From positions 37,135 to 52,141 of the forward strand of contig MU657326.1 of the NCBI GenBank assembly GCA_026770575.1: a stretch of 15,007 bases of DNA. The letters are read 5' to 3'. The notes beneath the pieces are model-generated. The model was not told where the DNA came from. It saw only the letters and a program-made list of their open reading frames with translations, and ran no database searches. Below, one piece after another: positions 7,021 through 14,639 of the stretch. Both the position numbers and the translations under genes were made by a program. Positions within the stretch are counted from its first letter, which is position 1, and each line of letters starts with the position of its first letter. Source of the stretch: Pelagophyceae sp. CCMP2097. Its lineage: Eukaryota; Sar; Pelagophyceae.

Positions 7021-8002
7021 GACGCAGACGGCAACGACTAAGATTGAAAAAGGGCGCCCCACCGCAAGAGACGCCTCTGGCGGCATTCGACGGGCGGTCT
7101 TGGAGGGCTGCAGCCACTGCGGGGGGGGACACGTGGGAGTTCAATCGAGCGACGCGGCGACGAGCAGTTGCGCCTCGGCGCCTGTTAAGTGCTGAAGGAT
7201 GCGGATCTTACCGGGCGCCAAAGGGATACGACTGGCGCGCCGCCTCTTCCGGCAAATCCCCCGGGGCCCGAAGAACGTTTGGGTCTGCTACTGCCTTTCT
7301 GGGATGCAACCTACACGGGCTCACGGGATCACATCCGAGGGAGCAAATGTTCGAATGTCGAACGTGCGAAGCACGTTGAAACGACAGGCCGAGACGCGAG
7401 CGAGCGGCGTCGGCGCGTGGGCAGCGAGCTGCTCCACGCGGCGAGCTCCTCAGAAGAGCGCGCCGGGCCGGCCGACGCGCAGTCGGCCGGCGGCTCCCAA
7501 GGGAGCCAAAGTCGAACGTGCGGAGCATGTTGGAAACGACAAGCCGAGCCGTGCGAGATCAGCGTTGGCGCGTTGACAGCGAGCTGCTTCACGCGGCGAG
7601 CTGTTTAGAAGAGCGCGCCGGGCCGACCGATGCACAGTCGGCCGGCGGCTCCCTTGCATCTATGGCACCGCGCGGCGTAGCTCGCGACCCGTCGGCGGGA
7701 GCCGCCGTCGGGGGCTTTTTTTCGAGCAAATGGCGCGCTACCGAGCGGCCGTACTTTGTCGGGCACCGCGCGCGGTCGTGCTTCGCGGCCCCGCCCCTCT
7801 TCCTCTCCGGACAGGAATGAACATCGCCGTCTGGGGCTTTGGGCCGACACGACGCGGGTCGGGGACTTTGGTCAACGCGGGGCGCCGTTGCAGTGCATGC
7901 GAGCCGAATCGTCGGGGCTTGGTGAAAGTCCCCGCGCCGCCCAGCTCGCCCGTCCCTAGAGGCGCAGGAACCGACCAACAAGCTGACACGCACAATGGCT
8001 TT
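7021..8002. other. No recognised gene; contains one tandem duplication
   Basis: Between the 18-bp array and the stop of the minus-strand gene I see no family motif. A plus frame from ATG 7199 is open to 7576 but its second half is repeat. At 7492-7507 GGCTCCC-AA-GGGAGCC forms a perfect hairpin. A run of T after a G+C-rich stretch at 7709-7727 resembles a bacterial terminator but has no role assignable here. Confidence 0.4.
7359..7654 (+). repeat. Two tandem copies of a ~142-bp unit, 154-bp period
   Basis: 7359-7499 and 7513-7654 match along their length: CGAACGTGCGAAGCACGTTG versus CGAACGTGCGGAGCATGTTG at the start, CAGCGAGCTGCT, ACGCGGCGAGCT, AGAAGAGCGCGCCGGGCCG, and CAGTCGGCCGGCGGCTCCC at the end. 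Both copies can be read as SELLHAAS then EERAGP and DAQSAGGS in different plus frames, so the segment may once have been coding. Confidence 0.85.
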
Positions 8003-9089
8003 TTACGCGAGGTAGTAGCGGAGGACGAGGAACGTTCCCTCCAGCAGATACTTTGGGGCGTGGATCGAGAGGCGCCCGGGACCCGACATGACGTAGGCGT
8101 CGCCAAACGTCTGCGCGAACGCAATCTTCGCGCCGCCTTGCGGTTCAAAGACGAGACGCCCGAGATGTTGAGAATGGCGATCATGCCGTCATCTTGAGTG
8201 CCCGCGAGGCAGCCGCAGTCCCGTTGCCTTCCAAGCTCCTCGACGCCGTGCCAGTGCAGCCGGACCGTCAGCAGCAGCACGTCGCGGCCCTGCATCGCCG
8301 CGCGGCGCTCGCGGTAGACTGCGGCGTCGAATACGTTGGCGAGCGTGGAAATCACCGGGCCCAGCGGGTCGCCCAGCCGCTCTCCAAACTCGGAAAGCGA
8401 ATGCACCGCGCGGCGGATGAACACCGTCTGCGCGCAGGCGGTCCCCAAGGTGCAATCCGGGATCGCCACCGACTCGATGCTCTCGTGGGCGCGACTCGAA
8501 ACGATCCAAAATTCCGAGCCTAGACTTGACGTAAACGCTAATGCGCCACCCAGCGTGGATCTTCAGCAAGTCTTACAAAAGGCGTCGCCTTGGGTCGAAT
8601 GGCCGCCAAGGCCGTAGTACAGAACGTCGCGCGCGTCGCGGGCGCGGCGGCTTCTCGTTCAATGTGCTCCCGCGGGTCAAAGACCTCCAGCGCCCGGAGG
8701 ACGGCGAGCAGCGCTTTGGAGGGCAGCACGAACGCGGCGAGGTCCACGCGGGCGCCGACGCCGCCCTTTTTTAAAAAGATGGCGAGGTGTCTCGAACGAA
8801 TCGCGGTCGGCCTTGACCTTGGCCTCTCCGCGCCGGGCGACGCCGTTACGCGTATTCGCGGGCGCGCCTCTCCGAGCCGGGATGCCCAGGCAGTAGCGCG
8901 CCGCAAAGTGGTGCGCCTCGCGGGCGCCCGAATTCGCGAGCACACGCGCCGCCAGGGACCCGTTTTTGCGGTTCGACTTCTTCTTCTTGAAGACCATGCC
9001 ACCAAGCGCGCCGCCGGTGTCGGACGGCCCGCGGGCTGGCAGGTCGGGTGCGGGCTGACCGAAGGGCCTCAGAATCGCCTCGAAAACAA
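8003..9089 (-). pseudogene. Unrecognised protein gene with several frame breaks
   Basis: Reading down the minus strand: a CTTTTTTAG acceptor-like site at 9090, then VFEAILRPFGQPAPDLP and MVFKKKKSNRKNGSLAARVL (8997 on) in one frame; at a homopolymer near 8775 the frame changes to KKGGVGARVDLAAFVLPSKA and LRALEVFDPREHIE; after ATPF at 8577 a GTAAGA donor starts a likely intron ending at 8520 or 8482; then SVAIPDCTLGTACAQTVFIR, ERLGDPLGPVISTLANVFDA and DDGMIAILNISG; near 8160 it shifts again to RLVFEPQGGAK, FGDAYVMSGPGRLSIH and LVLRYYLA with TAA at 8003-8005. Codon third positions are G+C-rich throughout. The last block has the rhythm of the end of a 2-oxoglutarate/Fe(II) oxygenase domain, but no HxD motif is present (TQDD where one might stand). 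Sequencing indels or real decay would both explain the breaks. Confidence 0.55.
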
Positions 9090-9470
9090 CTAAAAAAGTG
9101 CGTAGCTGTCGAAGGCGGCCCAGCCTCTTCCTAATGCGAAGCCGCCATATGCAGCGCAGCCGCCGAAGGCAGCCTTTCTTCCTCCTGTGACGAATCCGCC
9201 AGAGGCCAACGAGCGCGAACTCATCCGGCACGCCGCCCGCGCCGAGAGGCCGTGGGGCCGAGCCCCCGCCGCGGGCGTCGGAGCAACATAAATAAGCCCC
9301 GAGGCCTCCGTCGACGACGCGGATCCTCCGCAACGCATCACAAGTGACGAGGCGTTGAGCTCGTGTACAGACCCGTCTTCGCTTTGGGTGCGGGATGATG
9401 GCCCTGCGCCGCAGGCGGGTCGACTACGACGCGGACGTGCCGCCGTAGCCCGATGAAATTCCGTCATGGC
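9090..9470. other. Flank upstream of the minus-strand gene; coding status unclear
   Basis: A minus-strand frame from ATG at 9467 is open to 9090 (125 codons). Its second half, FGGCAAYGGFALGRGWAAF, is a remnant of the 18-bp GCCGCCTTCGGCGGCTAC satellite. The first half is Ser/Ala/Arg-rich with no motif. It could be a first exon of the downstream gene, but no good donor in the required phase is visible. Confidence 0.3.
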
Positions 9471-11160
9471 AAGTGGCCCTTTGAGACGGCGCTTCGAGAA
9501 GGCCCCTCGAACCGGCGTCTTGAGATGGCCCCTCGAGAGTTTCAGGCCCGTCTCGAGGACCGTTTCGAAGCCGTCTAAGAGCAGTCTCGAGGACCGTTTC
9601 GAGGCCGTCTTGGGGCCGTCTCGAAGACCGGCATGAGGAGGACGAGAGGCCGCCGAGTGGTCGCATCAACGACCGTCTCAAGGGCCAGTCGTAGAGGCTA
9701 GAGGCCCTCTTTGAGTACAGTCTCAAAGCCGCCATCTTGAGATCGTCTTAGGGCCGTCTCGAAGACCGTCGATGCCGTCGAGAGGACCGTCTCGAGGGCG
9801 TCTGGAGAGCCGCCTCGGGGCCGCCTGGAGGGGGCCGTCTCATGGGCCGTCGCGAGGACAGTCTAGAGGACCGTCGAGTGAATGCTTCAAGGACCGTTTC
9901 CGAGGCCCTCTAGAGGGCCGTCTTCAGGCCGTTTCGGGCCCGTCCTCGAGGGCCCTCTCGAGGACCGTCTCGAGGCCAATCGAGAGGCCTATCGAGAGGA
10001 CCGCCTCTTCAGACGGCCCCTCGAGATGGCCTCTTTAGACGGCGCCTGTAGACGGCCTCTTTAGGCGGCTACTCAAGACGGCCCTCGAAACGGCGCCTTT
10101 AGAAGGCCCCTCGAGGCGGCATCTTAAGACGGTCCCTTGAAACGGCCGCTCGAAACGGCGCCTTGAGACGGCCCTTGGAGGCGAGGCCTCAAGACGGCCC
10201 CTCGTCGAAAAGGCCCCTCGAAACGGCGGCCTCACGAAACAGCGCTTCGAAAGGCCCCTCGAAACGGCGCTTCGAAAAGGCCCCTCGAAACGGCGCCTCT
10301 AGATGGCCCCTCGAGAAGGCGCAAGAGACGACCCCTCGAAACGACCCCTCGAAAAAGGCTCCTTGAGATGACCCCTTGAGACGGCATCTTTAGACGGCCC
10401 CTGGAGATGGCTTCTCGATGGTCTCTCGAGATGGCCTTTTGGACGGCCCCTCGAGAAAGCCACTCGAAACGGCCCCTTTAGACGGCCTTTCGAGACGGCC
10501 TCTTTCGACGGCGTTTCGAAAAGGCCCCTCGAGACGGCCCCTCGAGACGGCCCTTCGAGAGGGCGAAACGGCCCCTTTAGAGACCCGGAACTCGCGCACG
10601 GCATGCCGTCTGGGGACCACATCGGACAGGGGTCCCATCTCGGAGACGTCATCGCCACTGCGACTCTGCAGAGGGCCCGGTCCGACGGTGGGGCGGAGAC
10701 GGCCCTTTGGGGGCAGTCTTTGGAAAGTCCCTCGGCAGCCCGAAGACGGCCCCGAGGATGACCCCGAGGATGGCCCGAGGGCGGTCCCGAGCCAGTCCTG
10801 GAGACGGTCCGATGCGCCCCTCTGAGGGTCGCATACGACGCCCCTAAGGACAGTCCGACCCTCGACGATCCTCTCCGGACTGTCCGTAGACGGACCCTTC
10901 GACGGCCCTCTACGGACTCTGCGGTCCTTGACAGATCCCGGGACGGCCCCGCGCGGCCTTGACGGCCCGATGGGGCCGGAGTTGGTCGGTCCCGAGGACG
11001 GTCCTGCGTGGCCCCGGAAACGGTCCCTGGACGGTCCGTAGACGGTCTCGAGACGGGCCCTCGACGGGCCCTCGACGGTCCCGTAGACGGCCCCTCGACG
11101 GTCTCGGGCCCTCGACGTCCGATGCAGCCCCCCGGCGGTCCTTTGCAAGGCCTTCTGCAG
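9470..11160 (-). repeat. Long block of degenerate GGCCCCTCGARACGGC repeats
   Basis: From 9480 to about 10570 a 15-17 base unit (GACGGCCCCTCGAAACGGC and variants) repeats dozens of times, as the reverse complement of the TCGAGGGGCCGT family at 1615-2650. From about 10580 to 11160 the texture changes to GACGGTCCC, CTCGACGGGCCC and GTAGACGGTC units. Open frames of up to 278 codons on either strand are made only of Arg, Gly, Pro, Ser and Glu and are by-products. If 8003-9089 belongs to a gene starting further right, this could be its intron. Confidence 0.8.
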
Positions 11161-11199
11161 GCCGCAGACAGGGTCCATCTCCTCCAAGGCCTGGACGTA

Positions 11200-11251
11200 C
11201 ATACATGAAAATACTATAAAATACATGAAAATACATGAAAATACTGTAAAA
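11200..11251 (+). repeat. A+T-rich tandem repeat ATACATGAAA
   Basis: ATACATGAAAATACTATAAA, ATACATGAAA, ATACATGAAAATACTGTAAA follow one another: a 10-bp core at least three times inside a 20-bp superunit. It marks the sharp edge between the G+C-rich repeat and coding-like sequence. Confidence 0.8.
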
Positions 11252-11263
11252 AACTCGGCCTAG

Positions 11264-11545
11264 GACGAGGACTGGGCGGCGCTGGCGTCCCTCTACGTCT
11301 TTGCCGCGCCGGCGCCGCACGCGGAGCGGTACAATTTGGAAAGGGCCGAGGAGCCTCACCGGTCGAGGTGCGTGCCGCGCATCGTCTTTTTCGACCGCGC
11401 AAATCCGTTCCGCCGTCGCAAAGCCCCCCCCGATCAGTTTCCTAGGCTGGCGGCGGCCTCCCACGGCGCCTCAAAAAAGGGACCAGGCGCGTTTTCGGGG
11501 ACTGCTGTTGAGTGTCGGGACGACGAAGCAGGCTGCGCCCTTTGA
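11264..11545 (+). CDS. Probable exon(s) of an unrecognised plus-strand gene
   Basis: An acceptor-like CCTAG at 11259-11263 is followed by an open frame DEDWAALASLYVFAAPAPHA, then ERYNLERAEEPHRS, with about 88 percent G or C at third positions. At 11368 a GTGCGT donor and at 11445 a CCTAG acceptor bound a 78-nt segment, a length and pattern identical to introns of the two recognised genes; because 78 is a multiple of three the frame is the same with or without splicing. After it comes LAAASHGASKKG and a TGA at 11543-11545, with weaker codon bias. Upstream exons are not identified; the preceding 1.8 kb of repeats would be its intron. No family recognised. Confidence 0.4.
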   Translation, partial: DEDWAALASLYVFAAPAPHAERYNLERAEEPHRSRCVPRIVFFDRANPFRRRKAPPDQFPRLAAASHGASKKGPGAFSGTAVECRDDEAGCAL

Positions 11546-12204
11546 GGCAGCGCTGGCTCACGAGCGTGTTTTCGCCCGTCGATTCAGGCATCGCGTCGTG
11601 CGGAAAGTGCGCAGCGACGCCGTGGCCAAAGATGACGCCCTGACGTAGATCGCCTCGACCTTCTCCGCGGCAGTCGATAAAACTCCCCGTAACGCCAGAA
11701 GAGTACTCCAGCGCCGAGGTGGCACTTCATCGTTTGGAGCAGGTGGGCACGAGACGAGCATTCACCGCCGCGAGGATCTTGGCGAAGACGCCCTCGGTTT
11801 GGGCCCAGGTCGAGCAAAAGTGTTCGCGAGGGTCTCCTCCCGAGGCGCAAACGCACCCCCGCGGGCTACCACGAAAGTACGACTCTCCTTGAAGCCAGCG
11901 CCACACCGCCTTAGTTTTCAGCTGCGCGCGGAGGACGCCGTCCACACCTCGGTGCGTCTTTGTGGGCGACTCGTCGCACCGCGCGACGACGCCGTGCGCG
12001 AGGCGGACCGCCTCTTTCGGCTCGCGCAGGCATGACCGCGCCGACCAAAGCGAATTGCCGCCGGGCGTGTCGAGGGCGACGCCCGGGCCGCTCTCCTCGA
12101 GGACCAGGCGCACGTCGCCGAGCACGACGCCTTGGACGGCGTCGCCGCTGAGGACGATGCCTCGCGCTCGAAAACGACGGCCTCGGATGAATCCCCCGGC
12201 GTCT
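11442..12204 (-). CDS. Candidate minus-strand coding region with one in-frame TGA
   Basis: One minus frame is open from 12204 to 11442 except for a TGA at 11729-11727. It reads GIVLSGDAVQGVVLGDVRLV, LDTPGGNSLWSARSCL, HGVVARCDESPTKTHRGVDG, TKAVWRWLQGES, HFCSTWAQTEGVFAKILAAV, then after the TGA SALEYSSGVTGSFIDC and GVIFGHGVAAHFPHDAMPES. Third positions are about 84 percent G+C in the first part. However, plus-strand frames in the same interval also look coding-like (for example SSAEVALHRLEQVGTRR and HVAEHDALDGVAAEDD), as happens when GNC codons face each other. I favour minus because Trp and Phe recur. It lies downstream of SelD on the same strand. Family not recognised; it may be a pseudogene, a spliced gene, or use TGA as selenocysteine. 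Confidence 0.35.
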
Positions 12205-12375
12205 CAAGCTGCACCCGCGCTCGACTCCCGCCGCCATGATTTCAAGCCCCGATCTCCACAGAGCCATTGGCTCCCGCCTCGGCATCTCAAGGCAGAGCGC
12301 TCCGGGCCCGAACCCGGAGCCCCGAAGAGGCTTTTGGCCGCGGCAAAGTGACCATTTGGTGTCTCCGAGGCGCGC

Positions 12376-12522
12376 TCTAGGCTGGCGGCGTCGTTTATGC
12401 TTGCGGCTTTGCGCCCGCCGCGGGGCTCGCGCGCCTTTGTCGGCGAGCAAGGGCCGCGGGCGCCGCCTTTGACGCCAGGGCCGAGCGGCGTCGGCGGCGG
12501 CCTCGTTCGAGTCGCCTTTTGA
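12376..12522 (+). CDS. Possible terminal exon of a plus-strand gene
   Basis: After a CTCTAG acceptor-like site at 12375 the frame LAASFMLAALRPPRGSRAFV continues through EQGPRAPPLTPGPSG to a TGA at 12520-12522, with third positions about 85 percent G+C. The stop would be three bases from the stop of SelD on the other strand. No upstream exon can be joined with confidence and no family is recognised. Confidence 0.25.
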   Translation, partial: SRLAASFMLAALRPPRGSRAFVGEQGPRAPPLTPGPSGVGGGLVRVAF

Positions 12523-12525
12523 ACT

Positions 12526-13048
12526 TTACGCCACCACCGTCACCGCCGCCGGGAACGATGCCGCGCAGCCGACCTGTTTGGCGTCTCGCAGAGGTGCGGG
12601 GGCCGCGGGATTCGCCGACGACCGTATGGACGCACCGCGTCGACGTGGCCGATGACCGCAGTCGCCTCGTAGCCCGCCTCCTTGAGCGCCAAGACGCAGG
12701 CATCCGCGCATACCGCGGGGACCTAGGCGCAATGCGCCTCGAAGAGTCGCCCTTTCAAAGGCCGCCCGCACAAGAAGCGCCCGGGGCGGCCAGAAAAATG
12801 AAGCGCCGCCGCACCGACGCCAAAAGGCCGCCCGCCGTCTGCGGGTCGTACAGGAGCGCGTAGTCGACGCCTGGGAGGCTTTCAGCGTGAAAGAGGCCGC
12901 GTGAAAGAGGCTCCTCGGAGGTGTCGACTTTTAAAATCGCGACGAGTGCAGTTTCGAGAGATTGCCCCCCTGCTTACCGAACTGCTGCGACGCCTCTTCG
13001 TGGTTCCGCACGGCGCGTCGGGCGCGCGCGTTTTCGCCCTGCAGCGAC
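12526..13048 (-). CDS. selD: Selenide, water dikinase (selenophosphate synthetase), C-terminal exons
   Basis: Four minus-strand exons: 13048-12978, 12870-12815, 12722-12636, 12573-12526 (86 residues and TAA). Donors are GTAAGC, GTGCGG and GTGCGT; acceptors CCCAG, CCTAG and ACAG; introns 107, 92 and 62 nt. The product makes selenophosphate from selenide and ATP, the selenium donor for selenocysteine. Evidence: SLQGENARARRAVRNHEEAS, then YALLYDPQTAGGLLAS, containing the near-invariant DPQTxGGLL, then ALKEAGYEATAVIGHVDA, matching the C-terminal strand-helix that ends in an (A)VIGxV motif. The SLQxxNxRxRRAxRN block resembles the cyanobacterial and algal type of SelD, often fused to an NADH-dehydrogenase-like domain; whether this one is fused cannot be seen. 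The catalytic N-terminal half (Cys or Sec site, ATP-binding core) is absent; the acceptor at 13049 implies earlier exons to the right, beyond the 13.1-13.5 kb repeats or outside the window. Confidence 0.85.
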
Positions 13049-13487
13049 CTGCCCGAGGGACACTCCGACGTATACGTTGATGGGAGTCTGTCAACATGGA
13101 TTTGATCGTCTCCACTTGCGCCGGAGGCTCGACAGAGACTCTCCAGGAGCCGCCGTCGAGGGACCGTCTCAACAAGGGACCGCCAACGAGGGACCCTCAA
13201 CAAGTAAAGCGGAGAGAGGGCGGCGAAGAGACCTCTGGCTTTCGAGTCCGTTCAGGACGGGCCCCTCGACGGCCTCTACGCTTGCTTCGGCCAAAGATCA
13301 AGGGCCCTCTCAAGCCCCCGCGCAAATTCTCTGCAAGATACCCGCGTTGGGTTCCCCTCGACGGCTTCTCCTCGGGGGGGTGCCATATGGTTTGAGAGTC
13401 CGGGGACCGTCCGAGGGCCCGTCCAAGCGACCGCCCGAGGGGCAGTCGCAGCGGGGTCGCAGTCGAGGGCCACCTCCCAGGCTCGGA
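13049..13487 (+). repeat. GAGGGACCGTC-type repeats upstream of the SelD exons
   Basis: 13150-13205 has GAGGGACCGTCTCAACAAGG, GGACCGCCAACGAGGGACC and similar units. 13400-13480 matches block A copy 1 (2905-2985). Probably part of a long SelD intron; I found no TDVTGFGLLGH-like exon on the minus strand here. The 80 bases next to 13048 are unique and non-repetitive. Confidence 0.6.
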
Positions 13488-13605
13488 CCCATTGGGAGAA
13501 CGGCGTGATCGCTCAAAGAAAGATCCAACGCAAGGACCATGTTCGCATGTTCGGAGACCATCGTCCGTTGGAACATTCTTTGAGCGATCACACCGTTCGC
13601 CCATG
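13488..13605. mobile_element. 118-bp hairpin element inside block A copy 2
   Basis: AGAACGGCGTGATCGCTCAA and AAGATCCAACG on the left face CGTTGGAACATTC and TTGAGCGATCACACCGTTCG on the right; a second inner stem pairs ACCAT with ATGGT. It interrupts the alignment between 13400-13711 and 2905-3070, the hallmark of a MITE insertion. Target duplication not clear. Confidence 0.7.
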
Positions 13606-13632
13606 GGCTCCCGTCCGGGAAATGCAGCCGAG

Positions 13633-13711
13633 TGGCCGTCCAGGGGACCGTCTTCGAAACCGCATAGGGCCCCGCAAGGGCAGTGAGCCTGCCACTATCT
13701 AAGCACTGTAT
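13633..13711 (+). repeat. Dispersed repeat block A, copy 2, second half
   Basis: GACCGTCTTCGAAACCGCAT, AGGGCCCCGCAAGGGC, GAGCCTGCCACTATCTAAGC and ACTGT match 3008-3069 base for base with few changes. The first half of the block is at 13405-13480, displaced by the hairpin element. Confidence 0.8.
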
Positions 13712-13736
13712 GCCCCCCCGCGTTGTGTTAATGTAC

Positions 13737-13866
13737 AGGCCCCCCGTGGGGGGTACGCCCTCTTAAGGGCGCCTGTATTTATTTATTTATTTAGAGATGA
13801 ATCGGGTTCTGAGATGTTGGTCATTAAGAGCCCTTCAGAAGGGCTTCCCCCCGAGGGGGCCCCTAT
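13737..13866. mobile_element. 130-bp palindromic form of the gene-bounding module
   Basis: Left end GGCCCCCCGTGGGGGG then TACGCCCTCTTAAGGGCGCC; right end AGCCCTTCAGAAGGGCTTCC then CCCCGAGGGGGCCCC. These are inverted copies of the two hairpins found at 629-763 and 4789-4830. Between them are four TTTA repeats and a single degenerate 35-bp unit (GAATCGGGTTCTGAGATGTT GGTCATT). This looks like a short element whose two ends are the modules that bound the prenyltransferase gene. Confidence 0.75.
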
Positions 13867-13867
13867 A

Positions 13868-14545
13868 ATTCTGGCACGGTCCGTTTTCCGAAACTCTCAA
13901 AACTCCTCATGGTCCGGTGCTCTCAAGACGCCTCCGAAGCCGAGATAAATATGTCAGTTCGACCCCCGTGCAAAAGTTCAAAGCGACGTGGACCGCCGAA
14001 AAAGGGCACTTGCACGAATCACGCTCAGAGTGGCGTATTCGGACTCGCCGCTTCAGCGCGCGTCGAACGCGCCAAGGTGGCGTCGTCAGTCTCAAAACGG
14101 TCATTTTTTTTAAAGTGAAGGGTTGCGTTTTCATAAATAAAAACGAATCCTGGCTCTGACCCTAATTTTAAATAAAAAATGACCGTGATGAGACTTTATG
14201 ACGCAACCTCGCGCGTTCGACGCGCGTCTTCAGCGGCGAGTCCGGAAACGCGCCTCTGAGCGCGATTCGTGAAAGTTGTCTTTTCAGCGATACACGTCCT
14301 TTTGAACGTTTGCAAGGGGGTCAACGTGGGTATAGAGGAGCATGTCGTGACTCTTTATATACCCAGTCTCCAGCGGACCAGAGCACTGGGACGCGATATC
14401 CCTTTTGCTCTTCCTCTCAACACGATAGGAGGCATCTCCGGTCAAACTGACATATTCATCTCGGCTCAGGCGACGTCTTTGAAGCAGCGGACCGTGCCAG
14501 AACTCGATTTCGACGTCATTTTTTCGGCGATTACTTTCGGCGCCC
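13868..14545. mobile_element. ~0.68-kb foldback element with unequal arms
   Basis: Left arm 13868-14115 and right arm 14172-14513 are reverse complements: AATTCTGGCACGGTCCG, GCCGAGATAAATATGTCAGT, GTTCAAAGCGACGTGG, CACGAATCACGCTCAGAG, GGACTCGCCGCTTCAG, GCGCGTCGAACGCGCC and CGGTCATTTTTT recur inverted. The right arm has about 110 extra bases that the left lost between short GTT-GACC repeats. The right terminus continues through TCGATTTCGACGTCATTTTT to 14545, as in the 3124-3254 element; the left terminus is cut off where the 13737-13866 module begins. The centre (14116-14171) is A+T-rich. Confidence 0.8.
14284..14513 (-). CDS. Unknown ORF inside the foldback element (EFWHGP family)
   Basis: The minus frame reads NDVEIEFWHGPLLQRRR, LSRDEYVSLTGDASYRVERK, SKRDIASQCSGPLETGYIKS and HDMLLYTHVDPLANVQKDVY, ending at TGA (14286-14284). 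Composition is balanced, with Tyr, Asp, Ser and Lys and no repeat bias, unlike the surrounding shadow frames. Upstream, PKVIAEK sits one frame away across a run of six A, and the related plus-strand ORF at 3118 has the two parts joined in one frame, so this copy may carry a frameshift. The left arm encodes a shortened inverted copy (RDKYVSST, VQKFKATW). Function unknown; possibly part of the element's own gene. Confidence 0.4.
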
Positions 14546-14612
14546 ACTTGCCCAGGAGGAGCCAACCAACAAATCCCTGGGGTCGGCCCCGTCCGGGGGC
14601 CCTGATCAAATG
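14497..14612 (+). repeat. Dispersed repeat block B, copy 2
   Basis: Matches 3200-3330 from TCGATTTCGACGTCATTTTT through GGGGGCCCT. This copy lacks about 12 bases between CTTGCCC and CCAACCAACAAATCC. Confidence 0.8.
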
Positions 14613-14639
14613 GACCGTCGCATTCGGGCCCGTCTCCGG

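Noticed and set aside
6521..7144. Long Arg-rich and AEGGVA-repeat minus ORFs
   Set aside because: They translate the 18-bp satellite; open frames follow from the unit length being a multiple of three.
7709..7730. Rho-independent terminator (G+C stem then T-run)
   Set aside because: The stem is imperfect and the introns show a eukaryotic nuclear context.
8541..8774. Plus-strand ORF with RGGFSFNVLPRVKDLQ
   Set aside because: It is the in-register antisense of the better-supported minus frame (AAFVLPSKALLAVLRALEVF).
9470..11160. LTR retrotransposon or LINE
   Set aside because: No reverse transcriptase, integrase or protease motif, no long terminal repeats, no primer-binding site seen.
9772..11226. 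ORFs of up to 278 codons in the GGCCCCTCGA block
   Set aside because: Low-complexity Arg/Gly/Pro/Ser/Glu products on both strands, no start context and no domain.
12519..12863. 114-codon plus ORF over the SelD exons
   Set aside because: Antisense of SelD exons and introns; the minus strand has the DPQTAGGLL motif and proper splice sites.
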